NCBI GenBank assembly: GCA_016713365.1
Contig: JADJPG010000010.1
Coordinates: 74,004-138,003, forward strand
Length of the DNA stretch: 64,000 nt
Direction: 5' to 3'
Source: Verrucomicrobiota bacterium
Lineage (GTDB): Bacteria > Verrucomicrobiota > Verrucomicrobiia > Limisphaerales > JADJPG01
Shown in pieces: positions 8,635 through 16,984 of this stretch. Below the pieces are notes generated by a model. That model had not been told where the DNA came from, searched no databases, and was given only the letters and a program-made list of their open reading frames with translations. Numbering within the stretch: the stretch's first letter is position 1; each line of letters starts with the position of its first letter. The position numbers and the translations under genes are program-made.

Positions 8635-8738
8635 GGGCTGAAAGCCCGACAGATGATAGCCCAGGGCAAAGCGAGCCGGCGAGCGACGCCCTGGGTCAAC
8701 CGTCCACAAAATCTCCAAGCCCTGAAAGGGCGGCACAA
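8635..8738 (+). repeat. Dispersed hairpin repeat, copy B
   Basis: Starts GGGCTGAAAGCCCGACAGAT, contains GCCCAGGGC and GCCCTGGGT arms, and ends CCCTGAAAGGGCGGCACAA. It is near-identical to copy A at 7344-7449 and inverted relative to copy C at 8798-8898. Confidence 0.8.
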
Positions 8739-8797
8739 TTCAAAACCTCGACTCAACACACCCCGCTGGTGCCCAGCGTCCGCACGAGGCACATTTC

Positions 8798-8898
8798 TGT
8801 CGCCCCTACAGGGCTTGAAGGTTTTTGGACGTCGAACCCAGGGCGGCGCGGACTTCGTCTCGCTTGCCCTGGGCTATCATCTGTCGGGCTTTCAGCCC
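8798..8898 (-). repeat. Dispersed hairpin repeat, copy C (inverted)
   Basis: Reads CGCCCCTACAGGGCTTGAAG at the left, GCCCTGGGCTATCATCTGTC in the middle and GGGCTTTCAGCCC at the right, which is copy B in reverse orientation with some divergence at its left end. Together copies B and C could form a long cruciform. Confidence 0.75.
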
Positions 8899-8956
8899 TT
8901 TCGATTTGAGCCTCATTGCCTCGGCTGCGATGACAGCGATTCGTGTCCGTTGGTGT

Positions 8957-9997
8957 TCATTCGTGATTCACCATCTCCCGCCGGGCTTTGATCAAGAACC
9001 GATTCGCCGCCTCGTAGTCGGGGCGTTCGGGAAGTTGGGTTTCGGCGAGGGCGCGTTCGAAGTCGCGGTGGAGTTCCTTGCGCCAGGCGTCCACTTCGGC
9101 CCACGGCAGGTCGCCGCGTTTGACGGCGAGCAGGCGGTCGCGATGAGCTTCCACGCGCACGGGCACCTGGCCGTCGCGCAAGGTGGCCGCGCCGGTCAGC
9201 AGCAGGCGCAGCAGGTGCATGGCGTGTTTGCAACGGACTTCGCCGCGCGTGCGCAGGTCCTGCTCCATCTTTTTGAACTGGCTCATCGCGTACCCGTTGA
9301 AGGTCTGGAAAATCATCTGGCTCAGAAACGCGTCGCGAATGGCCAGCAGTTCCCCGCCGAGCGGCGTGACTTTCTCGACCATCGGCGAGTAGAGGCATTC
9401 GAGGATGTTCGGGTTGGCCTTGAGCGCCATGGTGAGGAATTTCTGCAATTCCCAGTAGCAGCTTTGCGCGGCGTTGTCCTCGAACTGCTCGGGCGCGCCG
9501 AAGAGGGACCATTGAAGATCGGCGGGCGCGAGGTAGATGCCGCGGCGGTCGGTGTCCGAGCCGTCGGCATCGAGTCCATACGCGCGCGAGCCGACGACGC
9601 AGCGGTAGATGATGAAGGATTCCAAGTCGAATGTAGCAGCGGACGTGAGTCCGCTCTGATCGGCGGTCGGAAGTGAAGTGAGCCGACTCACGTCGGCTGC
9701 TACATCAGAAGTCGATTCGTTCGAGGGCTCAACGGAGTTTCGCCCCACCCCAGCAGGGGCCTGGGCCGCCCCAAGCCGGTCCTTGAAGTGTTTCAGGACA
9801 TCGAGCTGGTCGCGGGCGAGCGCGGCTTCGAAGCCGTCCGGGAAGCGCACGAGGAACTTCTCACCCTCCACCGCGGGCTTACGCGTGACGACGCCGACCG
9901 CACCACGCGGATGCACGAGCGAATCGTTTGTGCCGCGCACTTCCACGAGCGAGACGACCTGGGTCCCGGCGAAGATGTTGTTCGGCTGGTGCGACAT
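8957..9997 (-). CDS. Predicted nucleotidyltransferase (COG3541-like)
   Basis: A 346-residue protein starting at the ATG complementary to 9995-9997 (MSHQPNNIFAGTQVV). Residues about 10-75 form a small beta-rich N-terminal domain (VSLVEVRG ... GEKFLVRFPDG). The polymerase-beta-type nucleotidyltransferase core begins near 125 with GSRAYGLDADGSDTDRRGIY at about 136-155, carrying the GS motif and the paired acidic residues. YWELQKFLTMALKANPNILE and a helical C-terminus follow, as in COG3541 proteins. Biological substrate is unknown. Residues about 101-122, between the two domains, are encoded by the REP-like element at 9633-9703. It diverges from the EEP-family gene at 10090. Confidence 0.8.
   Translation of the reverse strand: MSHQPNNIFAGTQVVSLVEVRGTNDSLVHPRGAVGVVTRKPAVEGEKFLVRFPDGFEAALARDQLDVLKHFKDRLGAAQAPAGVGRNSVEPSNESTSDVAADVSRLTSLPTADQSGLTSAATFDLESFIIYRCVVGSRAYGLDADGSDTDRRGIYLAPADLQWSLFGAPEQFEDNAAQSCYWELQKFLTMALKANPNILECLYSPMVEKVTPLGGELLAIRDAFLSQMIFQTFNGYAMSQFKKMEQDLRTRGEVRCKHAMHLLRLLLTGAATLRDGQVPVRVEAHRDRLLAVKRGDLPWAEVDAWRKELHRDFERALAETQLPERPDYEAANRFLIKARREMVNHE
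9633..9703 (+). repeat. REP-like element inside a coding sequence (complete copy)
   Basis: A complete copy with 17-base terminal inverted repeats, GTAGCAGCGGACGTGAG at the left and CTCACGTCGGCTGCTAC at the right, matching except for one base. It is read on the minus strand as part of the nucleotidyltransferase linker (DQSGLTSAAT), nearly the same peptide as is encoded by the copy in the M28 peptidase gene (DQSLLTSAAT). Confidence 0.85.
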
Positions 9998-10089
9998 TCC
10001 AAGGCGCGAGTATTGACCACCGACCGGGCCTTGGCCAGTACGGTGATTCAACCATTGACCGCCCCTTCGTCCGCCGCTACGAACTCGCC

Positions 10090-11076
10090 ATGCACCACGG
10101 ACCGGTCACTCCAGAAATCGCGAAGGGCCTGCTGGCTCTCAAGAAACGGATTCGCGCCGCGAAGATTCCCTCCTCGAAACTCGACGAGTCGATCAACGTC
10201 GCGATCTGGAACATCCGCGAGTTCGGCAAGAAATCGCGCACCGACGCCGCCATCCACTACATCGCGGAAATTCTCGGCCAGTTCGATCTCATCGCGCTGG
10301 TCGAACTGCGCGATGACCTGACGGATCTCGAACGGGCGTTGCGGTATCTCGGGCCGAGTTGGGATGTCGTTTACTCAGACTGGATCGATGACGACGGCGG
10401 CAATGCCGAGCGCACCGGGTTCCTCTACGACAAGCGCGCCGTGACGTTCAACGGCCTCGCCGCCGAGGTGGATGCGCCGCGCGAGAAGCAGGCGACGGAG
10501 TATCTCGCCAAGCAATCGTTCTGGCGCGCGCCGTATCTCTGCTCGTTCCGCGCGGGCAATTTCGACTTCCTCGCGCTGGCCACGCACACGCGCTGGGGCG
10601 ACAGCGCGAAGGGTCGGCAGGCCGAGTTGCAGATGCTGGCCGATTGGATCAAGAAACGGACGGACGCGAAGGCGCTCGAGGACACAGACCTGATCGTGAT
10701 GGGCGATTTCAACATCCCGAAGATCGGCGACAAACTCTTCAACGCACTGACGAGCTGCGGTCTGATGATTCCCGAAGTGCTGCGGGAATTGAAGGCGGGC
10801 GATCAGGTGGTGGGCGGCAGCAATCTCGGCAAGGACGCGCGCTACGATCAGATTCTGCATCTGCCAACGCACGAGAAGCGCTTCAGCAACGGCGGCGGCG
10901 TGATGGATTTCCTGGGCGAAGGTGACGCGTTGCTTAAAGTGCTGTTCCCCGGCGCGAACTACACCCGTGAACAATCCACCTACCAGCTCTCGGACCATTT
11001 CCCGGTGTGGGTGCAGATCAAGACGGACATCGAAGGCGATCGCCTCACGCAGATTGTGCAGAACAGCAAAAAGTAA
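10090..11076 (+). CDS. Endonuclease/exonuclease/phosphatase family protein
   Basis: A 328-residue protein from the ATG at 10090 (MHHGPVTPEIAKGLLALKKR). It shows the EEP fold: NVAIWNIREFG near 45, the metal-binding glutamate in ALVELRDDL, FLALATHTRWGD, VMGDFNIP and the final LSDHFPVWVQI, which holds the catalytic Asp-His pair. There is no signal peptide, so it is probably cytoplasmic and acts on nucleic acid or another phosphodiester, but the substrate cannot be told. The RTGFLYDKRAV segment is also typical of bacterial EEP proteins. It converges with the ABC permease gene at 11112. Confidence 0.85.
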   Translation: MHHGPVTPEIAKGLLALKKRIRAAKIPSSKLDESINVAIWNIREFGKKSRTDAAIHYIAEILGQFDLIALVELRDDLTDLERALRYLGPSWDVVYSDWIDDDGGNAERTGFLYDKRAVTFNGLAAEVDAPREKQATEYLAKQSFWRAPYLCSFRAGNFDFLALATHTRWGDSAKGRQAELQMLADWIKKRTDAKALEDTDLIVMGDFNIPKIGDKLFNALTSCGLMIPEVLRELKAGDQVVGGSNLGKDARYDQILHLPTHEKRFSNGGGVMDFLGEGDALLKVLFPGANYTREQSTYQLSDHFPVWVQIKTDIEGDRLTQIVQNSKK

Positions 11077-11111
11077 GCGGACGCTTCTCAACGTCATCCG
11101 CGCGCATCAGG

Positions 11112-12755
11112 TCAGTCCATCGGCGACCACTTCGCACGCCCCGCGGCAGCGCGGAATACCAGGTAGAGCGCGGCCACCGCGACGGTTTCGCCGACGAGGA
11201 ATGGCACAAACCATCCACCCGACCAAGCCCAGATGGAGATCCCCGTCAGCGCGGCCGCCGCGACGAGAAACAGGATCATGTGCAAGCCGCGTCCCGCTGA
11301 CTTCGCTTCGTCAGCCGGCTGACTGAAGGGAATGGCCGTGCCGTTCAAGCAGGGACCAATGAGGCAAAGCGGCATCGCAATCACGCCGGGCAGCAATAGC
11401 GCAAGGTGGGAGAACGAACCGCTCGCCACCCAAGTCAACGTCGCGTAGAGCAACATGACCGGCACGGTGAGCAACAGCAGCACGGCGCGACGCAGCCCGC
11501 GATTGAGCGGCGCGGGGCCCGGCAGAGGCGCGGTGCGAAAGACGTCGGCTGCCTGCCATTGTTGCGAGTATTGGAGCAGGCTGATCCCAAGCAACGGCAC
11601 GAGCCCAATGTAAGTTCCCGAAAACGCCGCTCCGAAGCTTCCCGCGTCTCCTTTTGTCCCGCGAACCAAGAATATCAACGGCATGATCAGCATCGGAGCG
11701 AGCCCGGGATACACGCGTAGTTTCACATCGCGATCCCGGACGAGATAAGCGGCCACGAGGACGAATGTGGCGCGGGAAACGGAGTCCTTCAGCCACCAGC
11801 TGAGCGGCGGCATCTGGCTCAACCGATCGAGCCAGCGGCGCTTCGCGCGCGGACGTTCGGGAGGGCCGGACATTTCGTTGAGCCGCTGGAGGCCGGCACC
11901 GTAGTCATTGGCCAGTCGCCCGAATGCCGTCCACAAGACCAGTGCCGTCGCCACGACGCCAGTCGCCGCGAGCGCCCAAGCGATGCCGGAACTTCGTCCC
12001 ATGAAGGCGATATCGAATCCCGCAAACCACGCCGGCGGCAACGCCCATACCCACCACGTCTCCGGGCTGATGGCCAGCTGACCGCGCAGTCGCACCATCA
12101 ATTGCGGCACCAGCTGACCGGCCATCACCATGCCGATGGCCATCACCACCTGCGCAGTGGTCATCAAGGCATCCAGCCGTTCGCGACCGAACCAGCGCAG
12201 GCACAGCTGATAAACGAGCACCACCGAACCCGTGCAGAACAACGCCAGCAGCACCGTGGAGAACAGGTGCGCCACGACGAACATCACGCCACCGTCCCGC
12301 ATCAGTGATCCTGCGATGATGCCCGCCAGATTGAAGGCGCAGGCGAGCCAGAGGGACACTTGCACCAGCACGCCGATCTTCGCCCAGAGCAGACTGCGGG
12401 GCGTCACGGGACGATGCATCAAGATGTCCGCCTCTTCCTTGTTGAAGAGAACTTCGCCCGAGGACGACGCGACGAACATGCCAACAAACATCAGCGTCAT
12501 CGCGTGCAGATAAGCAGACAGCGCAAACAACGGCTGTCCCAGGAACGTCAGCGCCAGGCAACCGAACAACGCGTACAAAACCAGCGTGGTGGCCAGCTTT
12601 GAGCCAACGGATTTCGGCGCCTTCTCCTTCTTCAATCCGCGCGCTCCCCTGCCCCGCAGGAACAGGGTGAGGAAGAGGCGTCGCAGCGTTTGCTCCGGCG
12701 ACGGCGGGGGCGATGCAGGAGGCAGGGGTGGCGGCTGGACAGGCGGATTACTCAT
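11112..12755 (-). CDS. ABC exporter permease subunit
   Basis: A 547-residue polytopic membrane protein with a proline-rich cytoplasmic N-terminus (about 20 residues of P-rich sequence) and roughly ten or more hydrophobic segments. It resembles the large, poorly characterised bacterial ABC-2-type exporter subunits; LFNKEEADILMHRPVTPRSLLWAKI near 105-130 is typical of these permeases. Its start overlaps the stop of the ATPase gene by 4 bases (ATGA at 12752-12755), so the two form one transporter. Substrate is unknown. Confidence 0.82.
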   Translation of the reverse strand: MSNPPVQPPPLPPASPPPSPEQTLRRLFLTLFLRGRGARGLKKEKAPKSVGSKLATTLVLYALFGCLALTFLGQPLFALSAYLHAMTLMFVGMFVASSSGEVLFNKEEADILMHRPVTPRSLLWAKIGVLVQVSLWLACAFNLAGIIAGSLMRDGGVMFVVAHLFSTVLLALFCTGSVVLVYQLCLRWFGRERLDALMTTAQVVMAIGMVMAGQLVPQLMVRLRGQLAISPETWWVWALPPAWFAGFDIAFMGRSSGIAWALAATGVVATALVLWTAFGRLANDYGAGLQRLNEMSGPPERPRAKRRWLDRLSQMPPLSWWLKDSVSRATFVLVAAYLVRDRDVKLRVYPGLAPMLIMPLIFLVRGTKGDAGSFGAAFSGTYIGLVPLLGISLLQYSQQWQAADVFRTAPLPGPAPLNRGLRRAVLLLLTVPVMLLYATLTWVASGSFSHLALLLPGVIAMPLCLIGPCLNGTAIPFSQPADEAKSAGRGLHMILFLVAAAALTGISIWAWSGGWFVPFLVGETVAVAALYLVFRAAAGRAKWSPMD

Positions 12756-13522
12756 GACCTGAAGGTCTTGGCGAAATCCTCGGCGCGACGCTCCAGCTCC
12801 GAGCCGCCGGTGAGCTGGGTGAAGAGCCTTTCGAGTGTTCCGGATTGGTGCGAGGCGACGAGTTCATCGGGCTTGCCATCGACGAGCATCCGACCCTTGT
12901 CGATGATGATGACGCGATCGCACACGCGCTCGACGACATCGAGGATGTGCGAGCTGTAGACGATGGTCTTGCCTTCGCGCGCGAGCGTTTGAATCAGCGT
13001 CTTGAACCCCACCGCGGCATTGGCGTCGAGCCCGTCCAGCGGCTCATCGAAGAAGACGACCGGCGGGTTGTGCAGGAGTGCAGCGGTAATGACGACCTTG
13101 CGCCGCATTCCTTTCGAATACGCACCGAGCAGCTTGTCGGTGAGCGTTTCGAAACTGAGATCGAAGAAGGCGATGAATTGCCGGATGCGTTCGCGGGCGG
13201 ATTCGGAGGGAATCGCGTAAAGCGCCGCGACCATTTCCAGGTATTCGAGCCCGGTCAGCGATTCGAAGACCGCGCCGGACTCCGGCACGAAGCCGATCTT
13301 CCGTTTCACTTCCAACGTGTCGCGACGCAGATCGAGTCCACAAATCGTTGCTGTGCCGTCGGTCGGCTCGATCATGCCCGTGAGCATCTTCAACGTCGTG
13401 GATTTGCCGGCGCCGTTCGGCCCGAGGAACCCGACGATCTGCCCGCCGGGAATTTCGAACGACAACGAATCGACAGCCGTCTGGGAACCAAAGCGTTTGG
13501 TCAGTTGGTGGAGGGAGATCAT
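12752..13522 (-). CDS. ABC transporter ATP-binding protein
   Basis: A 256-residue ABC ATPase. Walker A is GPNGAGKST at about 35-43, the signature is YSKGMRRKV in place of LSGGQ, and Walker B is VVFFDEPLDGLD with the switch histidine in YSSHILDVVERV. The SKGM signature is common in ABC-2-type export ATPases. The C-terminal tail (about 215-256) is short and probably regulatory. It is the first gene of a coupled pair with the downstream permease and diverges from the XRE-receiver gene at 13739. Confidence 0.92.
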   Translation of the reverse strand: MISLHQLTKRFGSQTAVDSLSFEIPGGQIVGFLGPNGAGKSTTLKMLTGMIEPTDGTATICGLDLRRDTLEVKRKIGFVPESGAVFESLTGLEYLEMVAALYAIPSESARERIRQFIAFFDLSFETLTDKLLGAYSKGMRRKVVITAALLHNPPVVFFDEPLDGLDANAAVGFKTLIQTLAREGKTIVYSSHILDVVERVCDRVIIIDKGRMLVDGKPDELVASHQSGTLERLFTQLTGGSELERRAEDFAKTFRS

Positions 13523-13738
13523 CGCTGGGAATGGCTGATACCACGCCCATGCGGATCACGCGATGAAAAATCCCGCTCCCCACGCAGGCGATACCTGCCT
13601 CAAAGACCACTCATGCGAAGTCCGGGACGAATCATTCAGCTAAAGTTGGTGGAACGACGTCCGGGCGAGCCCCGCCGAATGTTACTTGTAGTCTATTGCA
13701 TGTCGACCGACGCGCATTACGCTGTTTGTTTAGTGAGT

Positions 13739-14422
13739 ATGGAACAGAGGAATATCGCCGAGCGATTTGGTGCATCAGTCAGACGGTTCCGGTTTAATTT
13801 GGGCATTTCCCAGGAGGAATTGGCCGAACGCGCCAACCTGCACCGGACTTATATCGCGGGGATCGAAGGCGGGGCGCGCAACCTCACGTTGAAGAGCATA
13901 GATAAGCTGGCCCGCGCGCTTCAGGTCTCCATTGCCACCCTCCTGCTCAGCAGCAACCAGCTCGGTGAGATTCTGCTCGTGGAGGACAACCCCGACGATG
14001 TAGACCTGACCTTGCAGGCCTTCAAGAAGGCGAAGCTGACGAATCCGGTCCAAATCGTCGGCGATGGCGCTGAAGCTCTGGATTACCTCTTTTGCACCGG
14101 ACACTTCACCGGCCGACGCATTGATGATCGTCCTCATCTGGTGCTCCTGGATTTGGAATTACCCAAGATTGGCGGACTGGAAGTGTTGCGCCGTATCAAG
14201 ACCGACGAACGGACGCGGTCCATTCCCGTGGCCGTACTTACCGCGTCCACCGACGACCAGAAACTCACTGAGTGCGAGCGGGCAGGAGCGCATACCTACA
14301 TCGTCAAGCCAGTGGATTTCCACGGCTTGAGTCAGGCGACGCGCCGGCTGAATCTCGGCTGGGCGTTGCTGGAAACATCCGAGGCCCAACTTCGCGAAGG
14401 GCGCGACAACCCAACCAGTTGA
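13739..14422 (+). CDS. XRE-family HTH / receiver-domain fusion regulator
   Basis: A 227-residue protein, ATG at 13739 (a GTG at 13733 is an alternative). Residues 10-70 form an XRE helix-turn-helix (LGISQEELAERANLHRTYIA), very like the controller-type regulators of restriction-modification systems. Residues 77-205 are a receiver of the Rcp1-like type: acidic pocket VEDNPDD at 81-87, phospho-acceptor D138 in LVLLDLELP, and K190 in IVKPVD. Receiver C-terminal to an XRE domain is an unusual order, since most response regulators have the receiver first. It starts a run of six same-strand signalling genes and is the likely DNA-binding output. Target genes are unknown. Confidence 0.88.
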   Translation: MEQRNIAERFGASVRRFRFNLGISQEELAERANLHRTYIAGIEGGARNLTLKSIDKLARALQVSIATLLLSSNQLGEILLVEDNPDDVDLTLQAFKKAKLTNPVQIVGDGAEALDYLFCTGHFTGRRIDDRPHLVLLDLELPKIGGLEVLRRIKTDERTRSIPVAVLTASTDDQKLTECERAGAHTYIVKPVDFHGLSQATRRLNLGWALLETSEAQLREGRDNPTS

Positions 14423-14478
14423 TTTCAGTCTCAGCATCCAAATCGGTCAGCGAGCGGGAAGTGGAATGCGAACAGCCT

Positions 14479-15993
14479 ATGCAACCCGAACAACAGCTGA
14501 AAGCCTCGCTCAAGGAGATCGGCGACCTCAAGGCCGCCTTGGACGAGCATGCCATCGTCGCCATCACCGATCCGCGGGGGAGGATCACCTACGTGAACGA
14601 CAAGTTCTGCGCGATCTCGCAGTATTCGCGCGACGAACTCATCGGGCAGGACCATCGCGTCATCAATTCCGGCCACCACCCGAAGGAGTTCATCCAAGAT
14701 CTGTGGTCTACCATTGGGCGTGGCAAAGTTTGGAAGGGCGAAATCAAGAACAGGGCCAAGGATGGATCGTTCTACTGGGTGGATACCACGATCGTCCCCT
14801 TCCTCAACGATGACGGCAAACCGCGTCAATACATCGCCATCCGCGCCGACATCACCGAGCGCAAGCGCACGGAAGACCAGCTCAGGGCCTCCTTCAAGGA
14901 AATCAACGATCTGAAGGCTGCGTTGGACGAGCATGCCATCGTCGCCATCACCGATCCGCAGGGGAAGATCACTTATGTGAACGACAAGTTTTGCGCGATC
15001 TCCAAATACTCGCGCGGCGAACTGATCGGGCAGGATCATCGGGTCATCAATTCCGCCCATCACCCGAAGGAATTCATCCAGGGTTTGTGGTCTACCATTG
15101 GCCGCGGCAAAGTTTGGAAGGGCGAAATCAAGAACAGGGCCAAGGACGGATCGTTCTACTGGGTGGATACCACCATCGTCCCCTTCCTCAACGATGACGG
15201 CAAACCGCGACAGTACGTCGCCATCCGCGCGGACATCACGGAACGCAAGAAAGCGGAGGAAAAGGTTCTCCAGCTAAACGCCCAACTGGAACAGCGCGTG
15301 GCCGAAAGGACAGCCGAGTTGGAAGCGTTCTCCTACTCCATCTCTCACGATCTCCGCGCGCCATTGCGAGCCATGGGCGGCTTCGCGCGGATGTTGCAGG
15401 AGGATTTCGGCGCGGAGCTTCCTCCGGAAGCCAGCCGGCTGCTGGAGCGCATCCACGTCAACGCGATGAAGATGGGACTGCTCATCGACGGCCTGCTGGC
15501 CTTCTCGCGGTTGAGCCGGCAACCGCTGAACAAGAGTAAAATCTCGCCGGGGGCGGTGGTAAACCGTGTGCTGGAGGAGCTGCAGAGCGAGACCGAAGGA
15601 CGGAACGTGAAAATAACCGTTGGCAACCTGCCCGCCTGCCAGGCGGACGCAACCCTGCTCCACCAAGTTTTCATGAACTTGATCTCGAATGCCTTGAAAT
15701 ACTCGCGGCGGCGGGACCCGGCGATCATCGAGATCGGGTCCGGCGAAGAAAACGGGCACTGCGTCTACTCCATCAAGGACAACGGCGCCGGGTTTGAAAT
15801 GAAGTACGCGCACAATCTGTTCGGCGTGTTTCAGCGCCTGCACCGGGCGGAACAATTCGAAGGCACGGGCGTGGGTCTGGCGATCGTGCGTCGCATCATT
15901 CATCGACACGGCGGCCGCATCTGGGCGGTGGCCGAGCCGGAAAAGGGCGCCACATTCCACTTCACCCTGGAAGGCGAGAACAACCATGTCTAA
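14479..15993 (+). CDS. Soluble histidine kinase with duplicated PAS domain
   Basis: A 504-residue kinase from ATG 14479; GTG 14461 is an alternative start. Two PAS/PAC units occupy about residues 9-136 and 137-264 and differ at only about nine of the first 120 positions, which shows a very recent duplication. A short coiled coil follows (LQLNAQLEQRVAERTAELEA), then the dimerisation/phosphotransfer region with H290 in SISHDLRAPLRAMGG, and the HATPase region (NLISNALKYS, IKDNGAGFEMKY, GTGVGLAIVRRI). No membrane segment is present, so it is cytosolic. The kinase region is of the bacteriophytochrome-like type often paired with Rcp1-like receivers. Its stop overlaps the next receiver gene by 8 bases. 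Confidence 0.92.
   Translation: MQPEQQLKASLKEIGDLKAALDEHAIVAITDPRGRITYVNDKFCAISQYSRDELIGQDHRVINSGHHPKEFIQDLWSTIGRGKVWKGEIKNRAKDGSFYWVDTTIVPFLNDDGKPRQYIAIRADITERKRTEDQLRASFKEINDLKAALDEHAIVAITDPQGKITYVNDKFCAISKYSRGELIGQDHRVINSAHHPKEFIQGLWSTIGRGKVWKGEIKNRAKDGSFYWVDTTIVPFLNDDGKPRQYVAIRADITERKKAEEKVLQLNAQLEQRVAERTAELEAFSYSISHDLRAPLRAMGGFARMLQEDFGAELPPEASRLLERIHVNAMKMGLLIDGLLAFSRLSRQPLNKSKISPGAVVNRVLEELQSETEGRNVKITVGNLPACQADATLLHQVFMNLISNALKYSRRRDPAIIEIGSGEENGHCVYSIKDNGAGFEMKYAHNLFGVFQRLHRAEQFEGTGVGLAIVRRIIHRHGGRIWAVAEPEKGATFHFTLEGENNHV
14503..15270 (+). repeat. Tandem duplication of a 384-base PAS-coding unit
   Basis: The unit starting GCCTCGCTCAAGGAGATCGG at 14503 is repeated from 14887 (GCCTCCTTCAAGGAAATCAA) with a period of exactly 384 bases (128 codons). 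Long stretches are identical, for example the run around GGCAAAGTTTGGAAGGGCGA in both copies. Synonymous sites are also conserved, which means the duplication is young or kept alike by gene conversion. Confidence 0.9.
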
Positions 15994-16429
15994 CGAGGCA
16001 GTCGAAATCTTGCTGGTCGAGGACAGCCCTGACGACGTGGCGTTCCTGGTCCGCACGTTCAACAAAGCCAACCTCACGGCCCGCCTCCACGTGGTCGCCG
16101 ATGGCAAAGAGGCGCTGGATTACATCTTCTGCACCGGCGACTACGCGACTCGCAACAACGGCAACCAGCCCAAGGTCATCTTCCTCGACATGAAAATGCC
16201 GAAGGTGGGAGGGCTGGAGGTGCTGCGACGTTTGAAATCGGACCCCACCACCCAGTCCATCCCAGTCGTTGCCTTGAGCTCCTCCAACGAGGAACGCGAC
16301 TTGATCGAGAGCTACCGGTACGGGGTGAACAGCTATATCGTAAAGCCCATGGACTTCGACCAATTCGCCAAGACGATCCGGTCGATGGGGCAATACTGGC
16401 TCGAGCTCAATCAGACGCCCAAACTCTGA
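15986..16429 (+). CDS. Single-domain response regulator (Rcp1-like)
   Basis: A 147-residue stand-alone receiver. The acidic pocket VEDSPDD, the phospho-acceptor in KVIFLDMKMPKVGG and the lysine in YIVKPMDF are all present. The insertion ALDYIFCTGDYATRNNGNQPK between the second and third strands is characteristic of the Rcp1 family, which receives phosphate from phytochrome-type kinases. It overlaps the end of the dual-PAS kinase gene by 8 bases and is its likely phosphate acceptor. With no output domain, it probably acts by protein contact or as a phosphate shuttle. Confidence 0.92.
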   Translation: MSNEAVEILLVEDSPDDVAFLVRTFNKANLTARLHVVADGKEALDYIFCTGDYATRNNGNQPKVIFLDMKMPKVGGLEVLRRLKSDPTTQSIPVVALSSSNEERDLIESYRYGVNSYIVKPMDFDQFAKTIRSMGQYWLELNQTPKL

Positions 16430-16432
16430 TTT

Positions 16433-16984
16433 ATGGCCAAGCCCATCAAGCTGTTGCTGGTCGAAGATTCGCCAGACGACGCGGACCTGCTCGTGGCCGA
16501 ACTGCGCCGGGCCGGGTTCGCCCCCGAGTGGAAGCGCGTGGACACCGAGCCGGATTACCTGGCGGAGATTGAGAATCGCCCCGACGTCATCCTTTCCGAC
16601 TACTCCATGCCCCAGTTCAGCGGATTGCAGGCGGTAAAGCTCCTGCGGGAACGCCGGCTGGACATTCCATTCATCCTGATCTCCGGAACGGTGGGCGAGG
16701 ACACCGCCGTCGAAGCCATGAAACACGGCGCGTCCGACTATTTGCTCAAGGACAGAATCGTACGCTTGGGAAACTCGATTAACCAGGCGCTGGCGCAAAA
16801 GCGCCTGCGCGATGCAGGCAAACGAGCGGACGACGAGATCCTGGAACAACTGCACGAGCTACGTCGCTGGCACGAGGCCACCCTGGGCCGCGAGGACCGC
16901 ATCCTGGAGCTGAAACGCGAGGTCAACGAACTGCTCGCCCAGCAGAATCAGCCGCCTCGTTACACCAGCATCAAATCGTCATGA
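16433..16984 (+). CDS. Receiver protein with C-terminal coiled coil
   Basis: A 183-residue protein. Residues 5-125 are a receiver: VEDSPDDAD, the acceptor in DVILSDYSMPQFSG, and a Tyr-Leu-Leu-Lys (DYLLKD) segment for the conserved lysine. Residues about 130-178 are a helix with ELRRWHEATLGREDRILEL and a PPRY ending, a signature I know from the C-termini of sensor and receiver proteins in diverse bacteria, whose function is not established. It begins 3 bases after the previous receiver gene and overlaps the hybrid kinase gene by 4 bases (ATGA at 16981-16984). Confidence 0.88.
   Translation: MAKPIKLLLVEDSPDDADLLVAELRRAGFAPEWKRVDTEPDYLAEIENRPDVILSDYSMPQFSGLQAVKLLRERRLDIPFILISGTVGEDTAVEAMKHGASDYLLKDRIVRLGNSINQALAQKRLRDAGKRADDEILEQLHELRRWHEATLGREDRILELKREVNELLAQQNQPPRYTSIKSS

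Larger units (their letters stand above)
8580..8956. other. Repeat-filled intergenic region
   Basis: These 377 bases lie between the start of coaD and the end of the nucleotidyltransferase gene and hold no credible gene. They contain two copies of the dispersed hairpin repeat in opposite orientation (8635-8738 and 8798-8898), about 60 bases apart. Reading frames here that give FALGYHLSGFQP-like peptides are repeat translations, not genes. Confidence 0.75.

Noticed and set aside
8536..8991. Short frames giving FALGYHLSGFQP-type peptides
   Set aside because: They are translations of the dispersed hairpin repeat, not genes.
11077..11111. Bidirectional terminator between the EEP gene and the ABC permease gene
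   Set aside because: Only GCGGA/TCCGC arms with an irregular loop and no T-tract on either side.
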